From positions 2,170,001-2,234,000 of the forward strand of contig NZ_CP045737.1 of NCBI RefSeq assembly GCF_009649075.1: a stretch of DNA of 64,000 nt, given 5' to 3'. Every line of letters begins with the position of its first letter. Position 1 is the first letter of the stretch. Below, piece by piece: positions 7,156 through 16,170 of the stretch. The translations under genes were made by a program, and so were the position numbers. Source of the DNA: Aeromicrobium yanjiei. Its GTDB lineage: Bacteria; Actinomycetota; Actinomycetes; Propionibacteriales; Nocardioidaceae. The notes below the pieces were generated by a model. The model saw only the letters and a program-made list of their open reading frames with translations. It did no database searches and was not told where the DNA came from.

Positions 7156-8727
7156 TCAGACCACCTGCGGGTACGCGACGAACAGCACGATGGCCAGGAC
7201 GGCCGCCCCGAGGTAGACCGCCGACATGAACATCGCACCGAGACGCGGTCGCAGGCGGGTGATCCCGCGCAGCGCCAACGCGACGGCCGCCGCGGGCATC
7301 AGCACCCAACCGAGACCCCACCCGGTGCCGAGGACGTCGTCCGGCCAGACCCCGCCCGAGGCGCCCACCAGCGCGGCGACGGCGACGACGTACCACGGGA
7401 AGAGCATCGGGATCGAGCCCCGCAGCGCGGCACCGGCGGCCTGCCACAGACCCGCTCGCATGGGCGCGTCCACGAGCCGGTCGGGTCGTGGGCCGCCGAC
7501 CGGTGGCCCACCGAGCGCCGCGAAGAACGTGTGGCGCCGCAGCAGGAGGTACGCCGTGGCGACGGCCACCGCGAGCATCCACCACGGCGTGCCAGACGCG
7601 TCACGCCACGCCGACGGCCGGTAGTCCTGGGGCACGAACGCGGTGGTCGTCCACACCAGCCCCGGCACGAGGGCGACGATGAAGGCGCTCAGCACCAGCC
7701 CGACCGCGAACGTCCCAAGCTTGCTCCAGCGGGTCACGACCGGCCCGCCGACCCCGCCCGCCACCGGCGCGGAGGGCAGCCCCCCGGCGGCGGGCACGAC
7801 GCCGGTCGTGGTGCCGGTCGGCGACGCCACCGACAGCGGCTGGGGGGACAGATCGGCCGCGGCCAGTGCAGCCAGCATCTCCTCGACCGACTGGTAGCGG
7901 TGGTCGGGCTCGACCGCCATGGCTCGCTGCACCACGCCGGCCAGGGACCGGGACACCTCCGGGGCCAGCGCACGCGGATCGGGCCGCGGGTGGTTGCGGT
8001 GGGCCATCAGCTGGGCCGCCATCGTGCCCTCGAACGGCTGCTTGCCGGTGAGGCACTCGTACAACAGGCAGCCGACGGAGTAGATGTCGCTGCGCTCGTC
8101 CGAGCGCCCGTCGAACTGCTCGGGCGCCATGTAGTGCGGAGTGCCGGCGACCGTCGCGGTCGCGTCGGACGCGGCCCGGGCGATGCCGAAGTCGACGATC
8201 TTGATCGCCCCGTCGGGCGTGACGAGGACGTTCGCGGGCTTGATGTCCAGGTGGAGGATGCCCGCGTGGTGGCAGGCCGCGAGCCCCTCGAGGACACCGC
8301 GCACGACAGTCACCGCTCGCAGGCTCGGGCCCTGGGACGCGAGCAGATCGCGCAGGGACGTGCCCTCGACGAGCTCCATGACCAGGTGCGGGGTGATCTC
8401 ACCGTCACCGTCGGCCATGTGGACGAGGTCGTGCACCGTGACCACGTGCGGGTGCGAGACGCGGGCGAGGGTCGCGACCTCGCGCCTGATGCGGCGCATC
8501 GCACGCGGATCGTCGGCCACGAAGTGCGAGAAGCGCTTGATCGCGACCTCGCGCTGCAGCTGGCTGTCACGGGCGCGGAAGACGACGCCGTGGTTGCCCG
8601 CCCCGATGCGTCCCAGCAGCTCGAACCGCTGCTCGACCGGGACAGTTCCCGTGCCCGTGCGGTCCGGCGCGGGCTCGGTCGTGGCCGGCGGCAGCGGCAC
8701 CGGGGACGTGACCAGGGGATCTGGCAT
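7156..8727 (-). CDS. Membrane-anchored Ser/Thr protein kinase (PknB-like, non-RD)
   Basis: The protein has 523 residues from ATG 8727, which has AGGAGG 9 bases upstream. The kinase domain spans about 25-290: glycine loop IGAGNHGVVF near 40, VAIKRF lysine, HLDIKPANVLV catalytic loop near 157, DFGIARA near 178 and an APEQFDGRSD activation segment end. The catalytic loop has Leu in place of the usual Arg (HLD, not HRD), so it is a non-RD kinase. A Pro/Gly-rich linker is followed by about five membrane segments (residues 335-523), unlike the single-helix PknB with PASTA repeats. It is adjacent to an FHA protein on the same strand, a likely phospho-Thr reader. Confidence 0.88.
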   Translation of the reverse strand: MPDPLVTSPVPLPPATTEPAPDRTGTGTVPVEQRFELLGRIGAGNHGVVFRARDSQLQREVAIKRFSHFVADDPRAMRRIRREVATLARVSHPHVVTVHDLVHMADGDGEITPHLVMELVEGTSLRDLLASQGPSLRAVTVVRGVLEGLAACHHAGILHLDIKPANVLVTPDGAIKIVDFGIARAASDATATVAGTPHYMAPEQFDGRSDERSDIYSVGCLLYECLTGKQPFEGTMAAQLMAHRNHPRPDPRALAPEVSRSLAGVVQRAMAVEPDHRYQSVEEMLAALAAADLSPQPLSVASPTGTTTGVVPAAGGLPSAPVAGGVGGPVVTRWSKLGTFAVGLVLSAFIVALVPGLVWTTTAFVPQDYRPSAWRDASGTPWWMLAVAVATAYLLLRRHTFFAALGGPPVGGPRPDRLVDAPMRAGLWQAAGAALRGSIPMLFPWYVVAVAALVGASGGVWPDDVLGTGWGLGWVLMPAAAVALALRGITRLRPRLGAMFMSAVYLGAAVLAIVLFVAYPQVV

Positions 8728-8817
8728 GTGGCTGATCCTCCTGCTCGGGATGGGCGGAAACCTCATCGTGACGGTTCGTCGTGCGGGTCCATTGTTCCTT
8801 GTCCCCCCTAGCGTCTC

Positions 8818-9795
8818 CTAGCGCCTTGAGGCGTCCTGCAGGTGCACGGTGCCGGCGGTGTCGATCGAGGCGGTGACCCGTACGCCGGCCAGGGCGATCA
8901 CCGAGCCCTGGTGGATCGTGGTCCAGTCCTCGCCGTCGATGCGCCGGCCGTCGACCGTCGTGCCGTTGGTGCTGCCGAGATCCTTCACCTGCCACTGGAC
9001 GCCCTGCAGGCGGATCGCGAGGTGCCGGTAGGAGACCTCCGGCTCGGCGAACGCGACAGGGCTCTCGGGCAGCCGGCCGAGCACCGTGCCGGCGCGCTCG
9101 ATCGCGTATGTCCTGCCGTCGCGCTCCAGGCGCAGGCCGCTGGAGACGTTCATGGTCGGTGCGGCGTCTTCGATGTCGCGGACCAGCGCGGGGTAGTTCA
9201 CGGTCGCGTCGGGGTCGAGCGCGGGCTGGATCTTGGCCGGGCGCAGCACGGGGGGCACGGCGGCCGGGCGGGGCGCGGCCGCCTCCGGGACGGCGTCCCA
9301 GCCGACGGCCGGCCTGGCCTCGCGCTGCGCGGGCTCGGCGCGACCGCTGCCGCGGGCCGGCGGGATCCAGCCGGAGCGGAGCCCGGGGTCGACCTCGACC
9401 GTCACCCGCACCTGCCGCGGAACGGCCCAGCCGCAGCGCTCGGCGTGGGCGGCGTACAGCCGGGCGCCGTCCTCGCCGAGGCGCTCGAGGTCGCCGTCGG
9501 GATCGAGTCGCTCGAGGTCCTCCGGCGCGACCCGCACGGTCAGCTCGCCGAAGGCCAGGCGCTCCCCGCTCGGCATCACGACGTGCTGCCCGGTCAGGGC
9601 ACGGACGAACCGGCGGCGCAGCACCGCTGACGATCCGGTCGGGTACGACACGAGCTTCGCGGCGACCTCGGTCGCGGCGGCCTTCTTCGAGCTCGTCCCG
9701 AAGATGCTCTGCGCGATCCGCAGCCCCACGTACACGACGACCACGAAGACGACGACGATCAGCAGGTTGACGGTCAATGCGGAGAGAGTGCCCAT
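8818..9795 (-). CDS. FHA-domain membrane protein (DUF3662-FHA, FhaA-like)
   Basis: The protein has 325 residues. It starts with a membrane helix (LLIVVVFVVVVYVGLRI), then a DUF3662-like region (about 45-140, FVRALTGQHVVMPSGERLAF) and a Pro/Ala-rich linker. A C-terminal FHA domain (about 225-325) has GRLPESPV, YRHLAI and the phospho-Thr contact STNGT near 276. FHA domains bind phosphothreonine, so it probably reads marks placed by the neighbouring kinase. ATG 9795 is preferred because the membrane helix follows at once, but GTG 9846 would add 17 charged residues and neither has a clear ribosome site. Confidence 0.82.
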   Translation of the reverse strand: MGTLSALTVNLLIVVVFVVVVYVGLRIAQSIFGTSSKKAAATEVAAKLVSYPTGSSAVLRRRFVRALTGQHVVMPSGERLAFGELTVRVAPEDLERLDPDGDLERLGEDGARLYAAHAERCGWAVPRQVRVTVEVDPGLRSGWIPPARGSGRAEPAQREARPAVGWDAVPEAAAPRPAAVPPVLRPAKIQPALDPDATVNYPALVRDIEDAAPTMNVSSGLRLERDGRTYAIERAGTVLGRLPESPVAFAEPEVSYRHLAIRLQGVQWQVKDLGSTNGTTVDGRRIDGEDWTTIHQGSVIALAGVRVTASIDTAGTVHLQDASRR

Positions 9796-9872
9796 GGCAT
9801 CATCGTCAGGGTCGTCCGTGGCCGGAGTCGAGCCACGGCGGAACACGTTCCAGAGCTCACGGAGGGGTCCCG

Positions 9873-10604
9873 GTGCTGCACATCGCCTGGTCGGCCGGCG
9901 AGCAGTACGCCGGCGAGGCCTCGCTCGACGTGGGCGCGGCCTTCGTCCTGGCGCGACGGATGAACCTGCCGGAGCAGCAGCCCCTGGTCGCCCAGACCAT
10001 CGACGGGTCGACGTACGTGTTCGTGCGCCTGCCCTACGTCAGCGACCCCGCTCTGGTCATCACCGCGACGCCCGGCCAGCCGGTCGTCCATCGTGGCCAG
10101 CGCGACAACGGCGCGATCGTCGAGCTCTCCACACCCGGTGGCGGGTCCACCACGCCCGCACCGGGGCAGAAGATCTCGCTGACCCACAGCGGGTCGCGGG
10201 TCGAGCTACGGGTCCCCGATCTGAGCTTCAGCGCCGTCGTCACGTTCGACGCGCCCGCGGCGCCCGCCCCCGACTCGGGCACGATGCAGCTGGACCTCGA
10301 GACGCTGCAGCGCTCGGACGCCTGGCTCGTGGGAGCGATCGCGGTGGCGCTCTCCCCCGAGCACGGGGTGGTCGCCCACGGCGATCTCAAGCAGGCTTTC
10401 GCGGCGTGGCGCGGCATCGAGGTGCCGAGCGACGGCTGGTTCGACCGCAATGCGTTGCGGCCCGCGATCGAGTCCCGCGGCCTCGACATGCCCGGGCCCC
10501 GTCTCAACAAGATCGTCTATCTCGTCGAGCGCTGCCGGCGCACCTCGGAGTTCCCGGCACGGCTGCTGGCCGACGTACGCGCGCGGCTGGATGCGACCAG
10601 CTGA
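9873..10604 (+). CDS. Hypothetical protein next to kinase/FHA pair, C-terminal helical domain
   Basis: The protein has 243 residues from GTG 9873, which has GGAGGGG about 5 bases upstream. The N-terminal half (about 1-135) is beta-rich and includes ISLTHSGSRVELRVPDLSFS, which looks like an FHA-type or beta-sandwich fold without the STNG signature. The C-terminal half is helical, with a pattern reminiscent of a winged helix (LKQAFAAWRGIEVPSDGWFD). It is divergent from the FHA gene with 77 bases between starts, so it likely belongs to the same signalling group. I do not recognise a named family. Confidence 0.6.
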   Translation: MLHIAWSAGEQYAGEASLDVGAAFVLARRMNLPEQQPLVAQTIDGSTYVFVRLPYVSDPALVITATPGQPVVHRGQRDNGAIVELSTPGGGSTTPAPGQKISLTHSGSRVELRVPDLSFSAVVTFDAPAAPAPDSGTMQLDLETLQRSDAWLVGAIAVALSPEHGVVAHGDLKQAFAAWRGIEVPSDGWFDRNALRPAIESRGLDMPGPRLNKIVYLVERCRRTSEFPARLLADVRARLDATS

Positions 10605-10633
10605 CGTCCCCACCGGGCTGAGAGAATCGAGCC

Positions 10634-11212
10634 ATGAACTGGGACGAGCTGTGTGACGCCCTCGACGAGATCGATTCCGAGCCCCAGCGGGAGCAGCGAC
10701 TCAGCGAGTACCGCCGCATGCTGGCCACCTTCGCCCCCGGGCAGGAGGGACGCGCGGAGACCCTCAGCCGCATCGCCGACGAGCTGGCCGCGGACGATCG
10801 ACTAGACGAGGCCCGGTCGACGTACCAGGAGGTGCTCGACGACGGCGGCCGGACGATCCTCAGCCCGCTCGCCGGTCTCCTCGACGTCGCCCTGCAGCAG
10901 CAGGACGAGGCTCGTGTCGACGAGCTGCTCGCCCTCCTGCTCGTCCGCAGCCGGGCCGACGAGCTCGTCGTCGGCGACTACGAGTGGATCGCCGAGGCGC
11001 TCGAGGAGGCCGGCCGCCTGCGCCCCGCGCTGCGCTGGTTCACCATCCCGCTGCGCGACATCCAGCCCGGCGACCTGGACCTGATGCCGATCGTCGCGCT
11101 CGAGGGCCGGTGGCGCGTGCGCCGGGCGCTCGGCCTGCCCATCGACGCGTACGACGACGCGCGTGACGTCTGGCACGAGATCAACGACCAGGCCGAGGCG
11201 GCTACACCGTGA
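10634..11212 (+). CDS. TPR-like helical hypothetical protein
   Basis: The protein has 192 residues, beginning MNWDELCDALDEIDSEPQRE. It is acidic and consists of paired amphipathic helices with TPR-like residues (LADDRLDEARSTYQEVL near 60, EEAGRLRPALRWF near 120). It probably mediates protein contacts and has no catalytic motif. It lies 29 bases after the preceding plus-strand gene, so the two are likely cotranscribed. Its last 11 bases overlap tail-to-tail with the oxidoreductase gene. Confidence 0.6.
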   Translation: MNWDELCDALDEIDSEPQREQRLSEYRRMLATFAPGQEGRAETLSRIADELAADDRLDEARSTYQEVLDDGGRTILSPLAGLLDVALQQQDEARVDELLALLLVRSRADELVVGDYEWIAEALEEAGRLRPALRWFTIPLRDIQPGDLDLMPIVALEGRWRVRRALGLPIDAYDDARDVWHEINDQAEAATP

Positions 11213-12122
11213 GGACGATCTTGCCTCGCGTGTGACCCTCCTGGCTCAGGTCCCACGCCTTCTGGGCGTCCGCGAGCGGGAACGTCGCGGCGATCTCGAC
11301 CGCCAGCAAGCCGTCGTCGAACATGGCGGCCAGCTCGTCGAGATCGGTGACGTCGGGGGCCACGAAGACGTAGCGCCCGCCCATGTCCTTCACCCCGGTG
11401 TCGATGATCGAGGCGATCCGGCCGGCCGATGACTCCGCGAGGAGCTCGGGGCTGACGGCCAGGTCGGCCCCGTTCAGGTCGAGCACCGCCGTGACACCGT
11501 CCGGAGCGATCGCGCGCACCCGGTCGACCAGGCCGTCGCCGTAGACGACGGGCTCGGCCCCCAGCTCGCGCAGGTAGTCGTGGTTGGCCTCCGAGGCCGT
11601 GCCGATGACCCGCGCTTCGAGGGACCTCGCGATCTGCACCGCGAACGAGCCCACTCCTCCCGAGGCGCCGTGCACCAGGACGATGTCGCCTGCGACGACG
11701 TCGAGGACGTGGACGAGGCACTGGAACGCCGTCAGGCCGGCGAGCGGGATGGCCGCCGCCTCGGCGAAGCTCGCGTTCGCAGGCTTCTTGGTGACCGTAC
11801 GGATGGGAGCGGCGACCTTCTCGGCGTACGTGCCGCCGTGCACCGCGTCCTTGCGGACGTAGCCGAACACCTCGTCGCCCGGTGCCAGGGTCGTCACCGC
11901 CGGCCCGACTGCCTCGACGACACCCGACACGTCCCAGCCCGGAGTGACCGGGAAGAACGTGTCCAGGGCACCGTCCAGGCCACCGGCGGCGACCTTCCAG
12001 TCGACCGGGTTCACCGAGGACGCCTTGACGTCGACCAGGACCCAGTCGGGGCCGATCTTGGGCTCATCGACCTCGGTGAGTGTCAGTTCTTCCCCGTACG
12101 CGCTGAAGGTCGCAGCCTTCAC
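11202..12122 (-). CDS. NADP-dependent oxidoreductase (quinone reductase-like MDR)
   Basis: The protein has 306 residues and belongs to the medium-chain dehydrogenase/reductase superfamily. The N-terminal GroES-like fold includes LVDVKASSVNPVDWKVAAGG. The nucleotide-binding Rossmann motif is VLVHGASGGVGSFAVQIARS near 150-170. It lacks the Cys/His zinc ligands of alcohol dehydrogenase, so it belongs to the zinc-free quinone/enone reductase branch that transfers hydride from NADPH. The start codon overlaps the stop of the upstream gene (ATGA at 12119-12122), indicating translational coupling. The physiological substrate is unknown. Confidence 0.85.
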   Translation of the reverse strand: MKAATFSAYGEELTLTEVDEPKIGPDWVLVDVKASSVNPVDWKVAAGGLDGALDTFFPVTPGWDVSGVVEAVGPAVTTLAPGDEVFGYVRKDAVHGGTYAEKVAAPIRTVTKKPANASFAEAAAIPLAGLTAFQCLVHVLDVVAGDIVLVHGASGGVGSFAVQIARSLEARVIGTASEANHDYLRELGAEPVVYGDGLVDRVRAIAPDGVTAVLDLNGADLAVSPELLAESSAGRIASIIDTGVKDMGGRYVFVAPDVTDLDELAAMFDDGLLAVEIAATFPLADAQKAWDLSQEGHTRGKIVLTV

Positions 12123-12694
12123 GCATCGCCCCGACGATCCCCGGAGATCGGCTGATCGGCCACGTCGGTGTCGACGAGCTCGTCGATCGACTCCTCGATG
12201 TCGGGTCCGGAGGTGTAGACGATCTCGTCCTCGATCGCGACGTGGTCGTCGGCCAGCAGCGGGTTGACGGCGGCGCTACCGGCCGCGGGTCCGGCCGCGG
12301 GCATGTCAGCGGGGCTGGGCGCCGAGGAGCTGGGGGTCGAGGAGCTGGGGGTCGAGCTGTGCTTGCCGGCCGGCGCGTCGTCGGAGGAGGAGGACGTCTC
12401 GGAGGAGGACGACTGGTCGTCCGAGCCCTTGAACCCGGCGTCGCGCAGGACGTCCTCGCCGCGCTCGACCACGCTCTTGATGCGGGGGTCCTCGGTGACC
12501 TTCGTGGCGGCCTCGCGGACCCGGTCCTCGGCCTGGGCGGTGGCCTGCTGCACGCGGGGGTCGGACTTCACCTGCTGGGCGGCCTGGCGGATCTGCTCGT
12601 AGCGCTCGCGGCCGGCCTTGGCCCCGAGGACGTAGCCGCCTCCGAAGGCGGTCAGGAGGGTCAGCTTCTTGAGGGGGTGCTTGAAGATGCGCAT
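12119..12694 (-). CDS. YtxH-like membrane-anchored protein with Ser-rich tail
   Basis: The protein has 191 residues from ATG 12694. Near the N-terminus there is a short hydrophobic stretch with a Gly-rich core (LTLLTAFGGGYVLGAKAGRE), the pattern of YtxH-like proteins. It is followed by an amphipathic helical region with heptad-like repeats (EDRVREAATKVTEDPR), then a low-complexity Ser/Pro/Ala tail and an acidic C-terminus. Probably anchored in or near the membrane; function unknown. It is cotranscribed with the oxidoreductase through an overlapping stop and start. Confidence 0.65.
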   Translation of the reverse strand: MRIFKHPLKKLTLLTAFGGGYVLGAKAGRERYEQIRQAAQQVKSDPRVQQATAQAEDRVREAATKVTEDPRIKSVVERGEDVLRDAGFKGSDDQSSSSETSSSSDDAPAGKHSSTPSSSTPSSSAPSPADMPAAGPAAGSAAVNPLLADDHVAIEDEIVYTSGPDIEESIDELVDTDVADQPISGDRRGDA

Positions 12695-12722
12695 GGCCGG
12701 TGCGTACCCACGATGCGCCGAC

Positions 12723-15700
12723 TCACGCACCCAACAAGCCGCGGATGTCATCGCTGCTGAGCGCTCCCGACAGAGCCGCCCCGTCGTCCATGACCGCGTC
12801 GAACAGCGCCGCCTTGCGAGCCTTGAGCTGCATGACCTTCTCCTCGATCGTGTCGACCGAGACCAAGCGGTAGACCATCACGGGGCGGATCTGGCCGATG
12901 CGGTGGGCGCGGTCGACGGCCTGAGCCTCGGACGCCGGGTTCCACCACGGGTCGAGGACGTAGACGTAGTCGGCCTCCACCAGGTTGAGACCGAATCCTC
13001 CGGCCTTGAGGCTGATCAGGAAGACCGAGGTCTCCCCCGCACGGAACGCATCGACCGCCCCGGCGCGGTCGCGGGTGCTGCCGTCGAGGTAGGAGTAGGT
13101 GATGCCGGCCTGGTCGAGCCTGGACCGGACACGGCCGAGGAAGCTCGTGAACTGGCTGAACACCAGCGCACCGTGCCCCTCGGACGTCACCTCCTGCAGG
13201 TGCTCGACCAGGACGTCGATCTTGGCCGAGCCCACGTCGTCGTGCTCCTCGTCGATCAGGGCCGGGTCGAGGCTGAGCTGACGCAGCTTGGTCAGCGAGC
13301 TCAGCACCTCGAAGCGGTTGCCGTCGGCGTCGTCGGCGAGCAGGCCCAGCACCTTCTGCCGCTCGCGCTGCAGGTGGGTCTGGTAGATCCGGGCATGCCG
13401 TGGGTTGAGGGCGACCTCGAGGACCTGCTCGGTCTTGGTCGGCAGGTCCGAGGCGACCTCCTCCTTGGTGCGGCGGCGCATGAGCGGGCGGATGCGGCGC
13501 TGCAGCAAGGCCAGGCGCTCGCGACCCTCGCCGCTCTCGATCGGCTTCTGGTAGTGCTCGACGAACCGCTTGGGGTCCGGGAACAGCCCCGGCGCCACGA
13601 TCGACAGCATGGACCACAGGTCCATCAACGAGTTCTCGAGCGGCGTGCCGGTGATCGCGAGCTTGAACGGTGCGTCGAGGCGGCGCGCGCACTGATAGGT
13701 CTTGCCCTGGTGATTCTTGACGAACTGCGCCTCGTCCAGCACGAGCCCGGACCACGTCCGGGCGGCATAGGCGTCGTTCTCGATGCGGAACAGGGCGTAC
13801 GACGTGACGACCAGGTCGGCGTCCTTGACCGCGTCGTCGAGCTCGGTGCCGCGCCGGGCGCGGGACTGGGTGATCGCCGCGACCCGCAGCCCCGGGGCGA
13901 AGCGGTGCGCCTCTCGCTCCCAGTTGGACACCACGCTGGTCGGTGCGACAACGAGGTAGGGCCCCGAGCCGCGCTCGACCTCGCGGACCATCAGGGCGAG
14001 CGTCTGCAACGTCTTGCCCAGGCCCATGTCGTCGGCCAGGATGCCGCCGAGGCCGTGGTCGGCCAGGAAGCAGAGCCACGCGAAGCCTTCGCTCTGATAC
14101 GGGCGCAGCTGTGCGTCGATGCCCTCGGGCACCTCGGGCCGGCCGAGGTCGTCGATCTGCTGCAACGAGCCGACGGCCTTCTGCCACGAGGCGGACTGGC
14201 GGTCGACGGTGCCGAGGTTGACCAGCTCGTCCCACAGGCCCGCGTGGTAGCGGTTGACCCGCAGCTGCTCGCTGCGCCGGTCGGTCAGCTGACGGGCCTC
14301 GTCGATCAGGTCGCGCAGGCGCAGCAGCTCGGGCCGGTCGATCAGCAGGTAGGTGCCGCTGGGCAGCACGAGGTGGGTCTCGCCCGCCGCGAGCGCTGCG
14401 AACAGCTGCTCGAACGGCACCTTCTCCCCGTCGATCGTCACGGTGACCGCCAGGTCGTACCAGTCGCTGCGCCGGTCGGGTGCGTCGTCGAGGGTCACGT
14501 GGACGACCGGCTCGGACTCACTGAGCCGGTAGTCGGGGCGGGTGCCGATCACGTGCACGTCGATGCCGAGATCGTCCAGTGCGGGCAGCAGCTGCTGGCT
14601 CAGCACCGCGGCCTCGTAGCCGTCGACCTTGACCCGCGGCACGACCTTCGTGCGCCCGGCGGCGTCGACGTGGGTCAGCGGCAGGCCGACGTCGGGCGGG
14701 ACGAGCCGGCCGACCAGCTCGCGCTCGGCCCGGACGTCGCGGAAGGGCTCGGCGCCCGCTCCGAGCGGCACGCGCACGATCGAGTCGTCGATCACATAGG
14801 CGAAGCCCCACCGCAGCTCGGCCGCGAGACCGTCGTGCGTGACGGTCACGGACAGCCGGGGAGGGGCGATCTCGGGCACCGGGATGCGCGGGTCGACGCT
14901 GACCAGGTCGACCGCCCGGGCGATGCGCGGGTAGTAGTCGCGCAGGAACTCCGCAGCATCCTGCGGCGGAATGTTGACCGAGCGGCGGTTGGCCAGCAGC
15001 ATGCGCACCGTGTCGGCGATCGTGTGGTCGAACCGCACGAGCCGCAGGACGGTCGGGTGCTGGGCGTCCCAGGTGGCGATCCCGTGGGCCGGCTGGCCGA
15101 TCAGGCTCGTGTGGCCCTGCTCCCAGTCATCCGACAACGCGTCGTCCCTCAGGGTCGCGCGCACGTGCAGATCGCCCGAGTGGTCCTGCACGATCTCGAG
15201 CCCCGCGGTCACCGGCTCGGGCCGGATCTCGACCGCCGCCTTCGCAGGGCCCAGCAGGGTGACCCCCGACTCGACCACCCGGTCGAGTGCTGCCCAGGCG
15301 TGCGAGGTCAGGTCGGCGAGGTCGATCTCGGCGGACGAGCTGCCGTAGCCGTACGCGTACGACGTCTCCTGCACCGACGCGCGCAGCTCGGCCAGCGCCG
15401 CTGCCTGACCGGAGTCGACGCCGGCCAGCGCCGCCTGCTGCACCTCGCCCCAGCTCGCGCCGGACTTGACCCAGCCACCGCGCGCGCCGCGGCGCATCGG
15501 ACGTGCCGACAGCATGCGGATGCCGTACGTGCCGGCCCCGGTCAGGTCGATCTGCAGCGCCCACTCGGTGCTCGCCCGCGACCCCGATCCGCGGGCCGCG
15601 AGCGGACCGAGCGTCGTCTTCCACGACGGCTGGATGATCTGCGCTGGCCGCGGCGCGGGGCGGTCAATCGGCTCGGGCTCCTCCTCGACCGCGTCGGCGG

Positions 15701-15998
15701 GCTCGATCGAGCCGCGTACTGCGAGGATCAGCGCGACCGCGTGCTTGCAGTCGATCATCACAGGGCACGAGCAGCTCGCCGAGATGCGGACGCCTGCGGG
15801 GGCCTCGCTCAGCCTCACGGTCGTCGAGTACGCCTCGCTGCCGCTGCCGCGGACCTCGCCGCGGGCCACCCGGCCGTCAGCCTCGATCTCGCGGACCGTG
15901 ACCCGGCCCGCGTGCGCGTATGGCTTGCCCCGGCTCAGCGCCCCGGCGTCGAAGGCGCGACGCAGCTCCGACTCGGTGAGGGAGGCGATCGTGGTCAC
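12723..15998 (-). CDS. SWIM zinc-finger SNF2-family helicase
   Basis: The protein has 1091 residues from GTG 15998 (followed by ACCACGATC); upstream codons run into a palindromic repeat and have no ribosome site. A SWIM motif CSCPVMIDCKH lies at residues 76-86. A long middle region of beta-rich SNF2-associated sequence follows. The ATPase core has DDMGLGKTLQTLAL near 655, VLDEAQFVKN near 750, and helicase C with LDGSTRDR and VYRLVSVDTIEEKVMQLK. SNF2 ATPases move along double-stranded DNA and remodel bound proteins; this subfamily is common in bacteria but its client is unknown. It lies downstream of recD on the same strand. Confidence 0.9.
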   Translation of the reverse strand: MTTIASLTESELRRAFDAGALSRGKPYAHAGRVTVREIEADGRVARGEVRGSGSEAYSTTVRLSEAPAGVRISASCSCPVMIDCKHAVALILAVRGSIEPADAVEEEPEPIDRPAPRPAQIIQPSWKTTLGPLAARGSGSRASTEWALQIDLTGAGTYGIRMLSARPMRRGARGGWVKSGASWGEVQQAALAGVDSGQAAALAELRASVQETSYAYGYGSSSAEIDLADLTSHAWAALDRVVESGVTLLGPAKAAVEIRPEPVTAGLEIVQDHSGDLHVRATLRDDALSDDWEQGHTSLIGQPAHGIATWDAQHPTVLRLVRFDHTIADTVRMLLANRRSVNIPPQDAAEFLRDYYPRIARAVDLVSVDPRIPVPEIAPPRLSVTVTHDGLAAELRWGFAYVIDDSIVRVPLGAGAEPFRDVRAERELVGRLVPPDVGLPLTHVDAAGRTKVVPRVKVDGYEAAVLSQQLLPALDDLGIDVHVIGTRPDYRLSESEPVVHVTLDDAPDRRSDWYDLAVTVTIDGEKVPFEQLFAALAAGETHLVLPSGTYLLIDRPELLRLRDLIDEARQLTDRRSEQLRVNRYHAGLWDELVNLGTVDRQSASWQKAVGSLQQIDDLGRPEVPEGIDAQLRPYQSEGFAWLCFLADHGLGGILADDMGLGKTLQTLALMVREVERGSGPYLVVAPTSVVSNWEREAHRFAPGLRVAAITQSRARRGTELDDAVKDADLVVTSYALFRIENDAYAARTWSGLVLDEAQFVKNHQGKTYQCARRLDAPFKLAITGTPLENSLMDLWSMLSIVAPGLFPDPKRFVEHYQKPIESGEGRERLALLQRRIRPLMRRRTKEEVASDLPTKTEQVLEVALNPRHARIYQTHLQRERQKVLGLLADDADGNRFEVLSSLTKLRQLSLDPALIDEEHDDVGSAKIDVLVEHLQEVTSEGHGALVFSQFTSFLGRVRSRLDQAGITYSYLDGSTRDRAGAVDAFRAGETSVFLISLKAGGFGLNLVEADYVYVLDPWWNPASEAQAVDRAHRIGQIRPVMVYRLVSVDTIEEKVMQLKARKAALFDAVMDDGAALSGALSSDDIRGLLGA

Positions 15999-16072
15999 CC
16001 TCACGAGGTTAGTCGGGCCCGGCGACACCCGGTCCCACGATCTCGACCCCGGCCCCCGGCCTCCGCAGCCAG

Positions 16073-16156
16073 TTTCCCAGGAGAACCTGGGAATCTGGCA
16101 GATCACCCCGCGGGCGACCCGTGCCACGTGCCAGATTCCGGGGTTCTCCTGGGAAA
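16073..16156. repeat. Large intergenic inverted repeat (palindromic pair)
   Basis: Arms 16073-16100 and 16129-16156 match in inverted orientation at 26 of 28 bases with a 28-base spacer. The first arm contains its own palindrome (TTCCCAGG/CCTGGGAA). It lies between recD and the SWIM-SNF2 gene, both on the minus strand. It has the same design as the repeat at 204-282 (paired, self-complementary arms) but a different sequence. It could be a REP/BIME-like unit or an attenuating hairpin; there is no T-tract. Confidence 0.7.
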
Positions 16157-16170
16157 CCGGGCGCCGGGGG

